This document shows positions 1 to 9,760 of a stretch of 64,000 bases of DNA, in pieces. The notes beneath the pieces were generated by a model, which did not search any database, was not told where the DNA came from, and saw only the letters and a program-made list of their open reading frames with translations. Origin of the DNA: Hyphomicrobium nitrativorans NL23 (GTDB taxonomy: Bacteria > Pseudomonadota > Alphaproteobacteria > Rhizobiales > Hyphomicrobiaceae); the NCBI RefSeq assembly GCF_000503895.1, contig NC_022997.1, positions 2,979,821-3,043,820 of the forward strand, read 5' to 3'. Both the position numbers and the translations under genes were made by a program. The number at the start of each line of letters is the position of its first letter. The stretch's first letter is position 1.

Positions 1-1
1 C

Positions 2-1873
2 GGCAACGGGAAGATCATCCAGGAGCTTGAAGGCGTGTTCCGCGGCGCGGGCTGGAATGTCATCAAGGTGGTGTGGGGCTCGAACTGGGACCCGCTGCTG
101 GCGCGCGATACATCGGGGCGGCTGCGCCAGTTGATGGAGGAGTGTACCGACGGCGCATACCAGGACTTCAAGTCCAAGGACGGCGCGTACATCCGCAAGA
201 ACTTCTTCGGGCGCTATCCGGAAACGGCCGCGCTCGTCGCCGATTGGTCCGACGAACAGATCTGGTCGCTCACGCGCGGCGGGCACGATCCGAACAAGGT
301 CTATGCCGCCTATGCGGAGGCTGTGGCGCATACGGGCCAGCCGACCGTGATCCTCGCCAAGACCGTGAAGGGCTACGGCATGGGAGCCGCCGGCGAAGGG
401 CAGATGATCGCGCACCAGCAGAAGAAGATGGGGCTCGACGCGCTCGTCGCATTCCGCGACCGCTTCAAGGTGACGGTTGCGGACGACCAGGTGGAGGCGT
501 TGCCGTTCCTCAAGTTCGCCGAGGGCAGCTCGGAACTCGCTTATCTCAAGGACCGGCGCGCGGTGCTCGGCGGGCCGCTGCCCCAGCGCCGCACCAAGAC
601 GTCGTTCGACATCTCCGCGCCTCCGCTCTCGCTCTTCGATGCTCAGCTTGCGGGCTCGGGCGAGCGCGAAATCTCGACCACGATGGTGTTCGTGCAGCTT
701 CTCACCAAGCTTCTGCGCGACAAGGCGCTCGGACGGCACATCGTGCCGATCGTACCCGACGAGAGCCGCACCTTCGGCATGGAGGGCATGTTCCGCACGT
801 TCGGCATCTACAGCCAGGTGGGACAGCTCTACCGGCCGGAAGATGCCGACCAGCTCATGTTCTACAAGGAGGACAAGGACGGGCAGATCCTGCAAGAGGG
901 CATCAGCGAGGCGGGCGGCATGGCGTCCTGGATCGCGGCGGCCACCTCCTACTCGTCGTCCGACGTGCCGATGGTGCCGTTCTTCATCTATTATTCGATG
1001 TTCGGCTTCCAGCGCATCGGCGATCTCGCGTGGGCGGCGGGCGATTGCCGCGCGCGCGGCTTCCTGATCGGCGGCACGAGCGGGCGGACGACCCTCAACG
1101 GCGAAGGCTTGCAGCACCAGGACGGGCACAGCCACATCCTTTCGTCCACCATTCCGAACTGCCTCTCGTACGATCCCGCGTTCGGCTACGAGCTTGCGGT
1201 GATCGTGCACAAGGGGCTCGAACGCATGCTCGGAAACCAGGAGGACGTTTTCTATTACATCACCGCGCTGAACGAGAACTACGCGCAGCCCGCGATGCCG
1301 GACGGCGCGGAAGAAGGCATCGTGCGCGGCATGTATCTGTTGCGTGCCTCAAACGAGCCCACAACGAACGCACGCCCTCGCGTGCAGCTCATGGGAAGCG
1401 GATCGATCCTCAACGAAGTGATTGCGGGCGCGGAACTGCTCGAAGAGGATTTCGGCGTCGCGGCCGACGTGTGGAGCGTCACGAGCTTCACCGAGCTTCG
1501 CCGCGAAGCGCTTGAAGTCGAGCGCTGGAACATGCTGCATCCCGCCGAGACGCCGCGCGTGCCCTACGTCACACAATGCCTCGCGTCGCGGGGCGATGCG
1601 CCTGCCGTCGCCTCGACCGATTACATGAAGCTTTTTGCCGACCAGATCCGCCCCTTCGTGCGCGGACCGTATCAGGTGCTCGGCACCGATGGCTTCGGAC
1701 GCTCCGACACGCGCGAGCGGCTACGTCACCATTTCGAAGTGGACCGGCATTTCGTTGCCGTTGCGGCGCTCAAGGCGCTGGCCGACGACAACAAGCTTCC
1801 CTCATCTAAGGTTGTCGAGGCCATCGCCCGCTACGGGATCGATCCCGACAAGCCAGATCCCGCGCGCGCTTGA
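2..1873 (+). CDS. aceE: Pyruvate dehydrogenase E1 component, homodimeric type (5' partial)
   Basis: Thiamine-diphosphate-dependent decarboxylase of the pyruvate dehydrogenase complex. It decarboxylates pyruvate and acetylates the E2 lipoyl group in the cytoplasm. The reading frame is open from the first bases, so the start lies upstream; about 623 residues are visible out of the roughly 890 usual for AceE. Recognisable AceE stretches include KTVKGYGMG followed by HQQKKMG near residue 120, and HSHILSSTIPNC near residue 375. It is the single-chain AceE type, not the alpha/beta E1. aceF starts 16 bp downstream and lpd follows, giving one aceE-aceF-lpd operon. The identification is secure; only the N-terminus is missing. 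Confidence 0.95.
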   Translation, partial: GNGKIIQELEGVFRGAGWNVIKVVWGSNWDPLLARDTSGRLRQLMEECTDGAYQDFKSKDGAYIRKNFFGRYPETAALVADWSDEQIWSLTRGGHDPNKVYAAYAEAVAHTGQPTVILAKTVKGYGMGAAGEGQMIAHQQKKMGLDALVAFRDRFKVTVADDQVEALPFLKFAEGSSELAYLKDRRAVLGGPLPQRRTKTSFDISAPPLSLFDAQLAGSGEREISTTMVFVQLLTKLLRDKALGRHIVPIVPDESRTFGMEGMFRTFGIYSQVGQLYRPEDADQLMFYKEDKDGQILQEGISEAGGMASWIAAATSYSSSDVPMVPFFIYYSMFGFQRIGDLAWAAGDCRARGFLIGGTSGRTTLNGEGLQHQDGHSHILSSTIPNCLSYDPAFGYELAVIVHKGLERMLGNQEDVFYYITALNENYAQPAMPDGAEEGIVRGMYLLRASNEPTTNARPRVQLMGSGSILNEVIAGAELLEEDFGVAADVWSVTSFTELRREALEVERWNMLHPAETPRVPYVTQCLASRGDAPAVASTDYMKLFADQIRPFVRGPYQVLGTDGFGRSDTRERLRHHFEVDRHFVAVAALKALADDNKLPSSKVVEAIARYGIDPDKPDPARA

Positions 1874-1889
1874 ACATCAGGAACCCAGC

Positions 1890-3194
1890 ATGTCCGCCAT
1901 CGAGGTCAAAGTTCCCGACATCGGCGACTACAAGGACGTGCCGGTCATCGAGGTGCATGTGAAGGCGGGCGATGCCGTGCGCCGTGACGATCCGCTGATC
2001 ACGCTCGAAAGCGACAAGGCGGCGATGGAGGTTCCGGCGCCTGAAGACGGCGAAATTTCGGAAGTGCTCGTGAAGGTCGGCGACAAGGTGAGCGAGGGAT
2101 CGCCGATCGTGCGGCTTGCCTCGCAGGGCGCTTCCGGAGATGCCGGCGAGACGGCCGAGGCCGAAAAGAAGACGGAGACGGAGACGGCAGAGGCTAAGTC
2201 ATCTCCGTCTTCCGTCGATTCCGACGGCGAAGCGACGTCGCCAACGTCGCGCGAGCCGCAGGGCGACGTCGAAAGCGGGACACGCGTACCTTTGCCGCTT
2301 GGCTCGGACTTCGGCGGAGTGCATGCAAGCCCTTCCGTGCGGCGTCTTGCGCGCGAACTCGACATCGACCTCACCAAGCTCAAAGGCACGGGCGAAAAGG
2401 GGCGCATCACAAAGGACGACGTGAAGCGCGCGCTCGGCGGTGCGGGCGGCGGCGGAGCCGGAATTCCCGAGATTCCTCCTCAGGACTTCACGAAGTATGG
2501 CCCAGTCGAGAACCGGCCGCTGTCCCGCCTCAAGCGCCTCGGCGGTCCACACCTCCACCGCGCCTGGCTCAACATTCCCCACGTTACGCACGCGGATCAG
2601 GCCGACATTACCGACCTCGAAGCCTATCGAAAGTCTCTCGACACGGCGGCGAAGGAGAAAGGCTACCGCGTGACGCTGCTTGCCTTCATCATGAAAGCCT
2701 GCGTAGTCGCGCTCAAGGAATTCCCGGCGTTCAACGCCTCGCTTGCGCCGGACAAAGAGACCCTGATCCTCAAGCACTATTATCATCTCGGCATTGCCGT
2801 CGACACGCCCGATGGTCTCGTCGTGCCCGTCATACGGGATGTGGACCGCAAGGGGATCGTCGAGCTTTCGCAAGAGATCGGCACGATGTCGGAGCGGATG
2901 CGCTTGGGCAAGATCGCACCTCAGGACATCCAGGGCGGCACGTTCTCCATTTCGAGCCTGGGCGGCATCGGCGGCACCTCCTTCACGCCCATCATCAATG
3001 CGCCGGAGGTCGCGATCCTCGGCGTGGTGCGCGCCGAGATGACGCCGAAGTGGGATGGCGAACAGTTCCTGCCGCGCCTCATGCTGCCGCTGATGCTTAG
3101 CTACGATCATCGGGTGATCGACGGCGCGGAGGCGGCGCAGTTCACGCGGCGTCTCGCGGTGATCCTGGAAGACGTGCGCCAGTTGGTGCTGTGA
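1890..3194 (+). CDS. aceF: Dihydrolipoyllysine acetyltransferase, E2 of pyruvate dehydrogenase
   Basis: E2 core of the pyruvate dehydrogenase complex, which transfers acetyl from lipoyl-lysine to CoA. The 434-residue product has one N-terminal lipoyl domain (about 3-78) with the lipoylation motif ESDKAAME. An acidic/Ser linker follows, then a peripheral-subunit-binding domain (HASPSVRRLARELDI) near 145-180. The C-terminal catalytic domain ends with SYDHRVIDGAEAAQF, which holds the catalytic His. The frame stays open 85 codons upstream inside aceE, but the ATG at 1890 begins a canonical lipoyl domain (MSAIEVKVPDIG), so that start is preferred. One lipoyl domain is fewer than in enterobacterial E2. 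Confidence 0.95.
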   Translation: MSAIEVKVPDIGDYKDVPVIEVHVKAGDAVRRDDPLITLESDKAAMEVPAPEDGEISEVLVKVGDKVSEGSPIVRLASQGASGDAGETAEAEKKTETETAEAKSSPSSVDSDGEATSPTSREPQGDVESGTRVPLPLGSDFGGVHASPSVRRLARELDIDLTKLKGTGEKGRITKDDVKRALGGAGGGGAGIPEIPPQDFTKYGPVENRPLSRLKRLGGPHLHRAWLNIPHVTHADQADITDLEAYRKSLDTAAKEKGYRVTLLAFIMKACVVALKEFPAFNASLAPDKETLILKHYYHLGIAVDTPDGLVVPVIRDVDRKGIVELSQEIGTMSERMRLGKIAPQDIQGGTFSISSLGGIGGTSFTPIINAPEVAILGVVRAEMTPKWDGEQFLPRLMLPLMLSYDHRVIDGAEAAQFTRRLAVILEDVRQLVL

Positions 3195-3205
3195 GGGAGA
3201 GCGGC

Positions 3206-4633
3206 ATGGCCGAGGGAGATCTCATCACCTGCGATGTGGCCGTGCTCGGCGCGGGGCCGGGCGGCTATTCGGCCGCCTTCCGCGCTGCCGATCTCGGCCT
3301 TAAGACCGTGTTGATCGAGCGCGACCGCGTTCTCGGAGGCGTCTGCCTCAACGTCGGTTGCATTCCCTCGAAGGCGCTCTTGCACGTAGCATCGCTGATT
3401 TCCCAGGCGGACGCGTTTCGCGAGCATGGGATCGGCTTCGACACGCCCAGGATCGACCTCGAAAAGCTCCGCGCCCATAAGGACGCCGTCATCGGGAAGC
3501 TCACGAGCGGACTTGCGGGCCTGGCGAAGGCCCGACACGTGGACGTGATCCGGGGACGCGGCGTTTTTCGCGATGCGAGGCACTTCGAGGTGACGCTGGC
3601 CGAGGGCGGCACGGCCGTCGTGCGTTTCGAGAGCGCCATCGTCGCGGCCGGGTCGGAAGCCGCCTCACTGCCGTTCCTGCCGGACGATCCGCGCATCGTG
3701 GATTCTACAGGCGCGCTCGCCTTGCCGCTCGTCCCGAAGCGGATGCTCGTGATCGGCGGCGGCATTATCGGGCTCGAAATGGCAACCATCTACGCGGCGC
3801 TCGGCGCGTCCGTCGATGTCGTGGAAATGCTGGACGGGCTGATGGCAGGCGCCGACCGCGATCTCGTGCGCATCTGGGAGAAGCACAACGGGCCACGCCT
3901 CGGCCGAATTATGCGCCAGACGAAAGTCGCGGGCGCGAACGCCAAGCGCGACGGTCTTCACGTGCGGTTCGAGGGCGACAACGCGCCGGAGCGTGCGGAG
4001 ATCTACGATCTCGTTCTGGTCGCTGTGGGGCGGACGCCGAACGGTCGGCGGATCGGCGCAGAGCGCGCGGGCCTTGCCCTCGACGAGCGCGGTTTCGTGC
4101 CGGTGGACCGCCAGATGCGCACCAACATTCCGCACATCTTCGCTATCGGCGACATCGCCAAAGAGCCAATGCTCGCGCACAAAGCCGTGCACGAGGGGCA
4201 CGTTGCGGCAGAAGCCGCAGCCGAAAAGCCCGCGTATTTCGACGCACCGCAGATCCCTTCCGTCGCCTATACGGACCCCGAGATCGCCTGGACGGGCAAA
4301 ACGGAGGACGCGCTCAAGGCGCAGGGTTTGCCGTTCGGCAAGGCTGTGTTTCCGTGGGCGGCGTCTGGGCGCGCTATCGCCATGGGCCGTGACGAAGGCT
4401 TCACGAAGCTTCTGTTCGATCCCGAGACCAAGCGCGTGATCGGCGGCGGGATCGTCGGCGCGCACGCAGGCGATCTCATCGGCGAGATTGCGCTTGCGAT
4501 CGAGATGGGTGCAGATGCGGTCGATATCGGAAAGACCATTCACCCGCATCCGACGCTGTCGGAATCGATCGGGATGGCGGCCGAGGTGTTCGAAGGCGTG
4601 TGCACGGATCTGCCTCCCGCTCGGAAGCGCTGA
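3206..4633 (+). CDS. lpdA: Dihydrolipoyl dehydrogenase (E3)
   Basis: FAD flavoprotein disulfide reductase that reoxidises dihydrolipoamide with NAD+. Motifs in order: N-terminal FAD-binding GAGPGGYSAAFRAADLG, redox-active disulfide GGVCLNVGCIPSKALLH, NAD-binding GGGIIGLEMATIYAALG, the FAD-contacting IFAIGDI, and the C-terminal His-Pro pair in IHPHPTLSES. The length of about 475 residues is normal. A GTG at 3191 overlaps the aceF stop. The ATG at 3206 has a GGGAGA ribosome-binding sequence at proper spacing and is preferred. It is the last gene of the operon, closed by a strong stem-loop at 4660. Confidence 0.95.
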   Translation: MAEGDLITCDVAVLGAGPGGYSAAFRAADLGLKTVLIERDRVLGGVCLNVGCIPSKALLHVASLISQADAFREHGIGFDTPRIDLEKLRAHKDAVIGKLTSGLAGLAKARHVDVIRGRGVFRDARHFEVTLAEGGTAVVRFESAIVAAGSEAASLPFLPDDPRIVDSTGALALPLVPKRMLVIGGGIIGLEMATIYAALGASVDVVEMLDGLMAGADRDLVRIWEKHNGPRLGRIMRQTKVAGANAKRDGLHVRFEGDNAPERAEIYDLVLVAVGRTPNGRRIGAERAGLALDERGFVPVDRQMRTNIPHIFAIGDIAKEPMLAHKAVHEGHVAAEAAAEKPAYFDAPQIPSVAYTDPEIAWTGKTEDALKAQGLPFGKAVFPWAASGRAIAMGRDEGFTKLLFDPETKRVIGGGIVGAHAGDLIGEIALAIEMGADAVDIGKTIHPHPTLSESIGMAAEVFEGVCTDLPPARKR

Positions 4634-4659
4634 TGATCGTCGAGATGCGCAAACGGAAA

Positions 4660-4685
4660 AGAGGGAGCGATCGCTCGCTCCCTCT
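4660..4685. terminator. Bidirectional terminator between lpdA and the PRC-barrel gene
   Basis: Perfect 11-bp inverted repeat AGAGGGAGCGA / TCGCTCCCTCT with a 4-nt loop, between convergent genes. The T-tract is weak on both strands; the position supports termination in both directions. Confidence 0.7.
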
Positions 4686-4716
4686 CGGCTGACGTGCGGA
4701 TGCTCCGCTTATCAGC

Positions 4717-5232
4717 TTAGTCGCTCGTGCCCATGCCACCCGTGGTGTGATACTTGTAATCGGGGGCGTTCTGGAGCGCTTCCTTCGTCGTGTTCATCGT
4801 CACGCGAGCGTTGCCGTTTTCCTCGCGGGCGATGTTGAGGTCCTTGAAGGACACTGCGACGAGCTTTTCGCCGATCCCGAGGAACCCGCCGACGCCGATC
4901 ACAACGTGCTCGATCTGACCGTTATCGTCGAGGACCAGCTCGCTGATGTCGCCGACGCGCTCGTTGGCTTCGTTGTAGACGGCCGTGCCGACCAGACGCG
5001 ACGAACGCCACTCGTCAGCCGATTGGGCGGTTGCGAACGCGCCCGTGGCTGTCGTTTCAGCGGCAGCACCCGGCGCAGGCGTCACGGTCGTCGGCGCAGG
5101 GGTTGTTTCCATCCGCTCGGCGGCTGGCGGCGCGGCTGCGGGAGGCGGGGTGGTGTCCTGCGCGAACGCAGAGGTGCCGAGCGCAAGAGCCGCGGGCATG
5201 GCAATAGCGGACATCAGCAGCTTCGATTTCAT
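4717..5232 (-). CDS. Secreted PRC-barrel domain protein
   Basis: 171-residue protein with a clear signal peptide (MKSKLLMSAIAMPAALALG, cleavage after AFAQ). A Pro/Ala/Thr-rich linker follows, then a PRC-barrel domain (about 85-160) with SSRLVGTAVYNEANERVGDI and GVGGFLGIGEKLVAV. PRC-barrels in this family are associated with envelope and stress functions; the precise role is unknown. The start at 5232 is preferred over an upstream in-frame start because it follows AAGGAG and begins the signal peptide. A paralogue lies at 12939-13391 and shares the GGFLGIGE core. The gene is divergent from the EF-hand gene at 5587. Confidence 0.85.
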   Translation of the reverse strand: MKSKLLMSAIAMPAALALGTSAFAQDTTPPPAAAPPAAERMETTPAPTTVTPAPGAAAETTATGAFATAQSADEWRSSRLVGTAVYNEANERVGDISELVLDDNGQIEHVVIGVGGFLGIGEKLVAVSFKDLNIAREENGNARVTMNTTKEALQNAPDYKYHTTGGMGTSD

Positions 5233-5586
5233 GGAATACTCTCCTTGTTGAATTATGCTTTTGGGAGATGCCGCACGGTCCACCGTGTGGCGCACTCTGA
5301 GTGCGGCGCATCACGATTTTCGTGCATGCGGCGGGCGATAACCTGCCTGTGTCGCAAACGTCGGCGCAGGGCTTAAGTTCCTCGGGTTCTTCCGTTTCTG
5401 CGCGACGCCACGCCCACATACGCGCGCCTTCCCGCTGCGTATCTTCGCGTGATTAACGCGCGTCCCATTCCTTTGTGCCGCCCGTATCCGGAACCCCTGC
5501 GCGGCGTGCCCGTTACGTCTCGGTCGGGGCGTTCGTGCGTCATTGCTCACGCCTCGGGTATCCAGAAAACGAACAAGGAGGACACG
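5233..5586. promoter_or_regulatory. Divergent intergenic region
   Basis: About 350 bp between the divergent PRC-barrel and EF-hand genes. It must hold both promoters. I see no convincing coding potential and no clear consensus promoter. An AAGGAGG ribosome-binding site for the EF-hand gene lies at its right end. Confidence 0.4.
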
Positions 5587-5946
5587 ATGAAAAAGCTGTG
5601 CACTGCAAGCATAGCGGCGCTCCTTATCGCCACTGGAGGCACCGCGTTCGCGCAGGTCGATGCGCCAGCGGACGCGGAAATGCAACTGTCTCAGGCTGAG
5701 TGTCAGACCATCTGGAACCGCGCCGATGCCGCGGGCTCCGGTTCCTTGTCGGCCGCAGATGCCGACCGCTACGTTTCCAACTTTTCCGCTGCCGACACGG
5801 ATGGCGACGGTTCTCTCTCAAGCACGGAGTTCATGGCTGCGTGCGACCAGGGGCTCATTCACGACAGCTCCGCGACCGGCGCCGGCGAAGGCGTCCAGGG
5901 CAGCGACACCCTGCCCGCACCCGAGGGTGCACCCAGCCAGTACTAA
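5587..5946 (+). CDS. Small secreted EF-hand protein
   Basis: 119-residue protein with a signal peptide (MKKLCTASIAALLIATGG, cleavage after AFAQ). It has one canonical EF-hand loop, DTDGDGSLSSTEF, around residues 77-89, and a degenerate partner loop (ADAAGSGSLSAADADRY) around 48-65. This predicts calcium binding in the periplasm. The ATG at 5587 is preceded by AAGGAGG. It is a monocistronic unit followed by a terminator hairpin. The role is unknown; calcium buffering is inference, of some interest because the organism has a calcium-dependent methanol dehydrogenase. Confidence 0.8.
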   Translation: MKKLCTASIAALLIATGGTAFAQVDAPADAEMQLSQAECQTIWNRADAAGSGSLSAADADRYVSNFSAADTDGDGSLSSTEFMAACDQGLIHDSSATGAGEGVQGSDTLPAPEGAPSQY

Positions 5947-5963
5947 GCTCGGTTTCGAGCGTT

Positions 5964-6000
5964 CGCCGCGGGTCTCCGGGCCTGCGGCGACTTTTCTTTT
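5964..6000 (+). terminator. Terminator after the EF-hand gene
   Basis: Stem CGCCGC / GCGGCG separated by 14 nt and followed by ACTTTTCTTTT. Confidence 0.65.
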
Positions 6001-6274
6001 CCGGTTCCCCCTGCCCTTATCCGCACTGCATCTGTCCGGCATCCCGTTCGAACGGTCGCCATAATCCGGTTGTCATATCGATGATGATGGTCATTATGTT
6101 TTTCGGCGTCCCGTCGGGGTGCGTCCGTGACGACCGTGACCGTCGGCCACACGCGGCGGCGCCCCGCGCCAGGAGCAGGGGCGAAGAACCACCGCAAAGA
6201 CCTCAACCGCTTTTCGGCCGGGCAAGGCGTGTTCCTGCTCCCGAAGCAAACCCGCTTGGGGAGCGTGTCACCAC
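6001..6274. other. Non-coding spacer before the GH15 gene
   Basis: Spacer upstream of the trehalose gene block. A frame stays open here but gives an Arg/Pro-rich composition typical of GC-rich non-coding sequence. No promoter consensus is recognised. Confidence 0.4.
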
Positions 6275-8143
6275 GTGGATATGCCGTCTCAATCTCATCA
6301 TCAGGTCTCGATGATCGCCAACACGCAAGCGCCTCAACCGCTCGATTATGCGATCATCGGCAACGGCCGCATTGCCGCCCTGCTCGATCGGTCTACCCGC
6401 ATCGTGTGGTGGTGCTTCCCGCGTTTCGACGGCGATCCCGTCTTCTCGCGCATGCTCGCGGGCGACGAGGAAAAAGGCTTTACGGATGTCGTGGTCGAAG
6501 GTGCGGTGCGCACCCGGTCGGCCTATTTGCGCAACACCGCCATCGTCGAAACCGTCATCGAGGACGATGCCGGAAACGGCGTGCGCATCATCGACTTCGC
6601 ACCGCGCTATCCCCGCTTCGAGCGGATGCTGCACCCCGCACAAGTGATCCGCCGCATCGAGCCGATCGGGCTTCCACGCGTAAAGCTTCGCGTGCGTCCG
6701 ACCTTTAACTACGGCGAACCACGCGCCGCGCAAGTGGTGGGCTCCAACCATATCCGCTACAGCGGCGGCGAGATTACGCTGAGGCTCACGACGGACGCAC
6801 CGCTCTCCTACATCGTGCACGAGACCTCATTCGCGCTCGCTCGGCCGGTCACGCTCGTGTTCGGGCCGGACGAGTCGCTCGAAGCCGCAGCCGACACCGT
6901 CTCCCGCGAAGCGCTGGAGCGCACGCGCGAGTATTGGCTCGGCTGGGTCCGCGGGCTTGCGGTCCCGCTCGATTGGCAGAGCGACGTCATTCGCGCGGCG
7001 ATCACGCTTCAGCTCTGCAATTTCGACGAGACGGGCGCCATCGTGGCGGCGCACACGACGTCTGTCCCCGAGGCCCCGTTCACCCAGCGCAACTGGGACT
7101 ACCGCTATTGCTGGCTCCGGGATGCCTATTTCGTCATCATGGCGCTCAACCGGCTCGGTGCGACGCAGACGATGGAATCGTACCTCGACTACATCACGAC
7201 GCTCGCCATCGATTCCAAAGGTGCGCTGCGCCCGGTGTACGGCATCGTGCACGATCAGCCGCTGACGGAGAGCGTGGCCGAAAATCTCGCCGGCTTTCTC
7301 GGTATGGGTCCGGTGCGCGTCGGCAACCAGGCGGCCGAGCAGATCCAACACGACTCGTGCGGGAGCATCATTCTCGGCGTGTCGCAGATGTTCATCGACC
7401 AACGTCTGCCGCGCATGGGCGACGAGGCGCTCTACCGCCGCCTCGAAACTCTCGGACACCATGCGCTCCGCGTTTTCCTGGAGCCGGATGCGGGTATCTG
7501 GGAGTATCGCGGGCGCTCGCGCATTCACACCCACTCGGCGACCATGTGCTGGGTCGCGCTCGACCGGCTCGCGCGGATCGCGGCGCTGCTGGGCTTGCCG
7601 GGCGACGCCGATCAATGGCGGACGCAGGCGGACCGCGTGCGGCGCGAGATCCTGACGCGCGGCTGGAGCGAGAAACTCGGCGCATTTGCGGGCGCTCTCG
7701 ATCTGGACGAGCTCGACGCCAGCGTGTTGCTGCTTCCGGAACTCGGACTGATCTCGCCGAAGGATCCGCGCTTCACGAAGACGCTGGATGTGATCGGGCG
7801 CGAGCTTGGCCGCAACGGCTTCATGCTCCGCTACACCAACGACGACTTCGGCGCGCCGGAGACGTCGTTCCTCGCGTGTCAGTTCTGGTACATCGATGCG
7901 CTCACCGCCGCGGGGCGCGTGGACGAGGCGCGGGTGCTGCTGGATGAGCTTCTCTCGCGGCGCAATGCCTTCGGTATTTTATCCGAGGACATTCACCCCG
8001 AGACGGGCCAACTCTGGGGCAACCTGCCGCAGACCTACTCGATGGCGGGCATCGTCAACTCCTGCATGAACCTCTCTCGTAATTGGGCGGACGCGTGGCC
8101 GCGCGATGCCGCACCGGAACCTGGGGCGACCTCAAGCGTTTGA
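6275..8143 (+). CDS. Glycoside hydrolase family 15 (glucoamylase/trehalase-like)
   Basis: 622-residue protein with the GH15 (alpha/alpha)6 barrel organisation. The N-terminal beta-sandwich starts LDYAIIGNGRIAALLD with WWCFPRFDGDPVFSRML. The barrel motif CWLRDAYF lies near residue 285, GIWEYRG near 408 (catalytic-acid region), and LSEDIHPETGQLWGNLPQTY near 570 (catalytic-base region). It is 88 bp upstream of otsA in a trehalose block, so trehalose or a short alpha-glucan is a plausible substrate; some actinobacterial GH15 enzymes are trehalases. Substrate cannot be fixed from sequence. There is no signal peptide. Starts at GTG 6275, ATG 6281 and ATG 6311 are all possible; GGGGAG at about 6258 favours one of the first two. 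Confidence 0.85.
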   Translation: MDMPSQSHHQVSMIANTQAPQPLDYAIIGNGRIAALLDRSTRIVWWCFPRFDGDPVFSRMLAGDEEKGFTDVVVEGAVRTRSAYLRNTAIVETVIEDDAGNGVRIIDFAPRYPRFERMLHPAQVIRRIEPIGLPRVKLRVRPTFNYGEPRAAQVVGSNHIRYSGGEITLRLTTDAPLSYIVHETSFALARPVTLVFGPDESLEAAADTVSREALERTREYWLGWVRGLAVPLDWQSDVIRAAITLQLCNFDETGAIVAAHTTSVPEAPFTQRNWDYRYCWLRDAYFVIMALNRLGATQTMESYLDYITTLAIDSKGALRPVYGIVHDQPLTESVAENLAGFLGMGPVRVGNQAAEQIQHDSCGSIILGVSQMFIDQRLPRMGDEALYRRLETLGHHALRVFLEPDAGIWEYRGRSRIHTHSATMCWVALDRLARIAALLGLPGDADQWRTQADRVRREILTRGWSEKLGAFAGALDLDELDASVLLLPELGLISPKDPRFTKTLDVIGRELGRNGFMLRYTNDDFGAPETSFLACQFWYIDALTAAGRVDEARVLLDELLSRRNAFGILSEDIHPETGQLWGNLPQTYSMAGIVNSCMNLSRNWADAWPRDAAPEPGATSSV

Positions 8144-8230
8144 TCCAGGACAGCAATTCGTTTTTCGCACCCTGCGATGGCAATTTGAGCCGCCGCTGAC
8201 GCGTGTTTGCGGGCTGCGCGGAGGCAAACC

Positions 8231-9760
8231 TTGAGCCGCATCGTCGTCGTGTCCAATCGCGTGATGGAGCTGAGACGCGCCACCCAAGCGGGCGGCGTGG
8301 CCGTCGCCATCGCCGATCTTCTCAAGGCCCGGCCGGGTTTATGGTTCGGCTGGAACGGCAAGGTGGTCGAAGACGGCGACACGGCTCTTTCCGACGTCAA
8401 GGTTCGCAAAGCGGCGGGGCAAAGCGCGCTCGCGACGCTCCCACTGACCGCCGAGGAACATCGCGACTACTATCTCGGTTATTCCAACTCGGTGCTGTGG
8501 CCGGTGTTTCACAACCGGCTCGACCTCGCGCACTTCGATGCCGGATTCTACCCGCGCTACACGGGCGTCAACAAACGCTTCGCGGCGGCGCTCGCTTCTC
8601 TCATCCAGCCCGACGACATCGTGTGGGTGCACGATTATCATCTGATCCCCCTCGCGGTGGAGTTGCGCAGGCTCGGCATCGAAAATCCGATCGGGTTCTA
8701 TCTGCATATTCCGGTCCCGCCCCCACAGACCTTCCTCGCAATTCCTGAATATGCCGACCTGGCGCAAGCGCTCGCCGCCTACGACCTCGTCGGACTGCAG
8801 ACGGAAGCGGATGTTTCGAACCTGATCCAGGTCTTCAAGGACAGCGGGCAAGGGCGAATCCTACAGGACGGGCGCGTTCTCGCATTCGACCAGCGGCTTT
8901 CCATCCACCGCTTTCCCGTCGGCATCGATGCGCGGGATTTCATGGGGGCGACGCCCGTCCGCAATCTCGTGCAGTCGCCGTCCGACGCTCAAAGGATCAT
9001 CGGGGTCGACAGGCTCGATTACACCAAGGGTCTTCCACAAAAGCTGCGCGCGTTCGGCCGTTTTCTCGAAAAGTATCCCGCATATCTCCGCAAAGTGGTG
9101 CTCACCCAGATCGCACCGCCGACGCGCGAAAGCGTGGAAGCCTACACCGACATCCGCCAGACGCTCGAAGCACTCTCCGGAAAAATCAACGGCATGTTCG
9201 GAGAACTCGATTGGGTCCCGATCCACTACATTCATCGCTCTGCGCCACGCGACCGGCTGCGCGACATCTATCGCGCGTCGCGCATCGGCTTCTTCACACC
9301 GCTGCGGGACGGCATGAACCTCGTCGCCAAGGAGTACGTCGCGGCGCAGGCTCCGGACGACCCAGGCGTTCCGATCCTTTCGCGTTTCGCAGGCGCTGCC
9401 GAACAGCTCGTGGATGCGATCATCGTCAACCCCTACAACGTCGAAGAAATGGCCGACGCCATCAAGCAGGCCCTCGAAATGGACAAGGCAGAGCGCATCG
9501 CCCGCTACGAGCGGCTGATGAGCGTCATTCGCACGTACGATTCGGCCGTGTGGTCGGCGTCGTTCCTGGCAACGCTCGAAGCGGCCGCCGAAGAGCGGTC
9601 GACGGCGCGGATCTCGGCCAGCACGCCCATTCATGCGGCGCTTGCCAAACTTGCCGAGGCCGCGCGCCGTTCTTCGGGTCCGCCCGCGAACGATGCCGAC
9701 GCGAAGCCCGAGGCTGACCTCAAGGCCGCCGCACGAAAGCGCCCGGGCGGGCGGTCATGA
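8231..9760 (+). CDS. otsA: Alpha,alpha-trehalose-phosphate synthase (GT20)
   Basis: Transfers glucose from UDP-glucose to glucose-6-phosphate to make trehalose-6-phosphate. The 509-residue protein has the GT20 signatures: SRIVVVSNRV at the N-terminus, WVHDYHLIPLAVELR near 130, GVDRLDYTKGLPQKL near 260, and TPLRDGMNLVAKEYVAAQ near 355. The length is normal apart from a charged C-terminal tail. A TTG at 8231 with GGAGG six bases upstream is the preferred start; a longer frame opens at TTG 8207. The stop overlaps the PfkB kinase start by 4 bp (ATGA), so the two are translationally coupled. otsB lies two genes downstream. Confidence 0.95.
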   Translation: MSRIVVVSNRVMELRRATQAGGVAVAIADLLKARPGLWFGWNGKVVEDGDTALSDVKVRKAAGQSALATLPLTAEEHRDYYLGYSNSVLWPVFHNRLDLAHFDAGFYPRYTGVNKRFAAALASLIQPDDIVWVHDYHLIPLAVELRRLGIENPIGFYLHIPVPPPQTFLAIPEYADLAQALAAYDLVGLQTEADVSNLIQVFKDSGQGRILQDGRVLAFDQRLSIHRFPVGIDARDFMGATPVRNLVQSPSDAQRIIGVDRLDYTKGLPQKLRAFGRFLEKYPAYLRKVVLTQIAPPTRESVEAYTDIRQTLEALSGKINGMFGELDWVPIHYIHRSAPRDRLRDIYRASRIGFFTPLRDGMNLVAKEYVAAQAPDDPGVPILSRFAGAAEQLVDAIIVNPYNVEEMADAIKQALEMDKAERIARYERLMSVIRTYDSAVWSASFLATLEAAAEERSTARISASTPIHAALAKLAEAARRSSGPPANDADAKPEADLKAAARKRPGGRS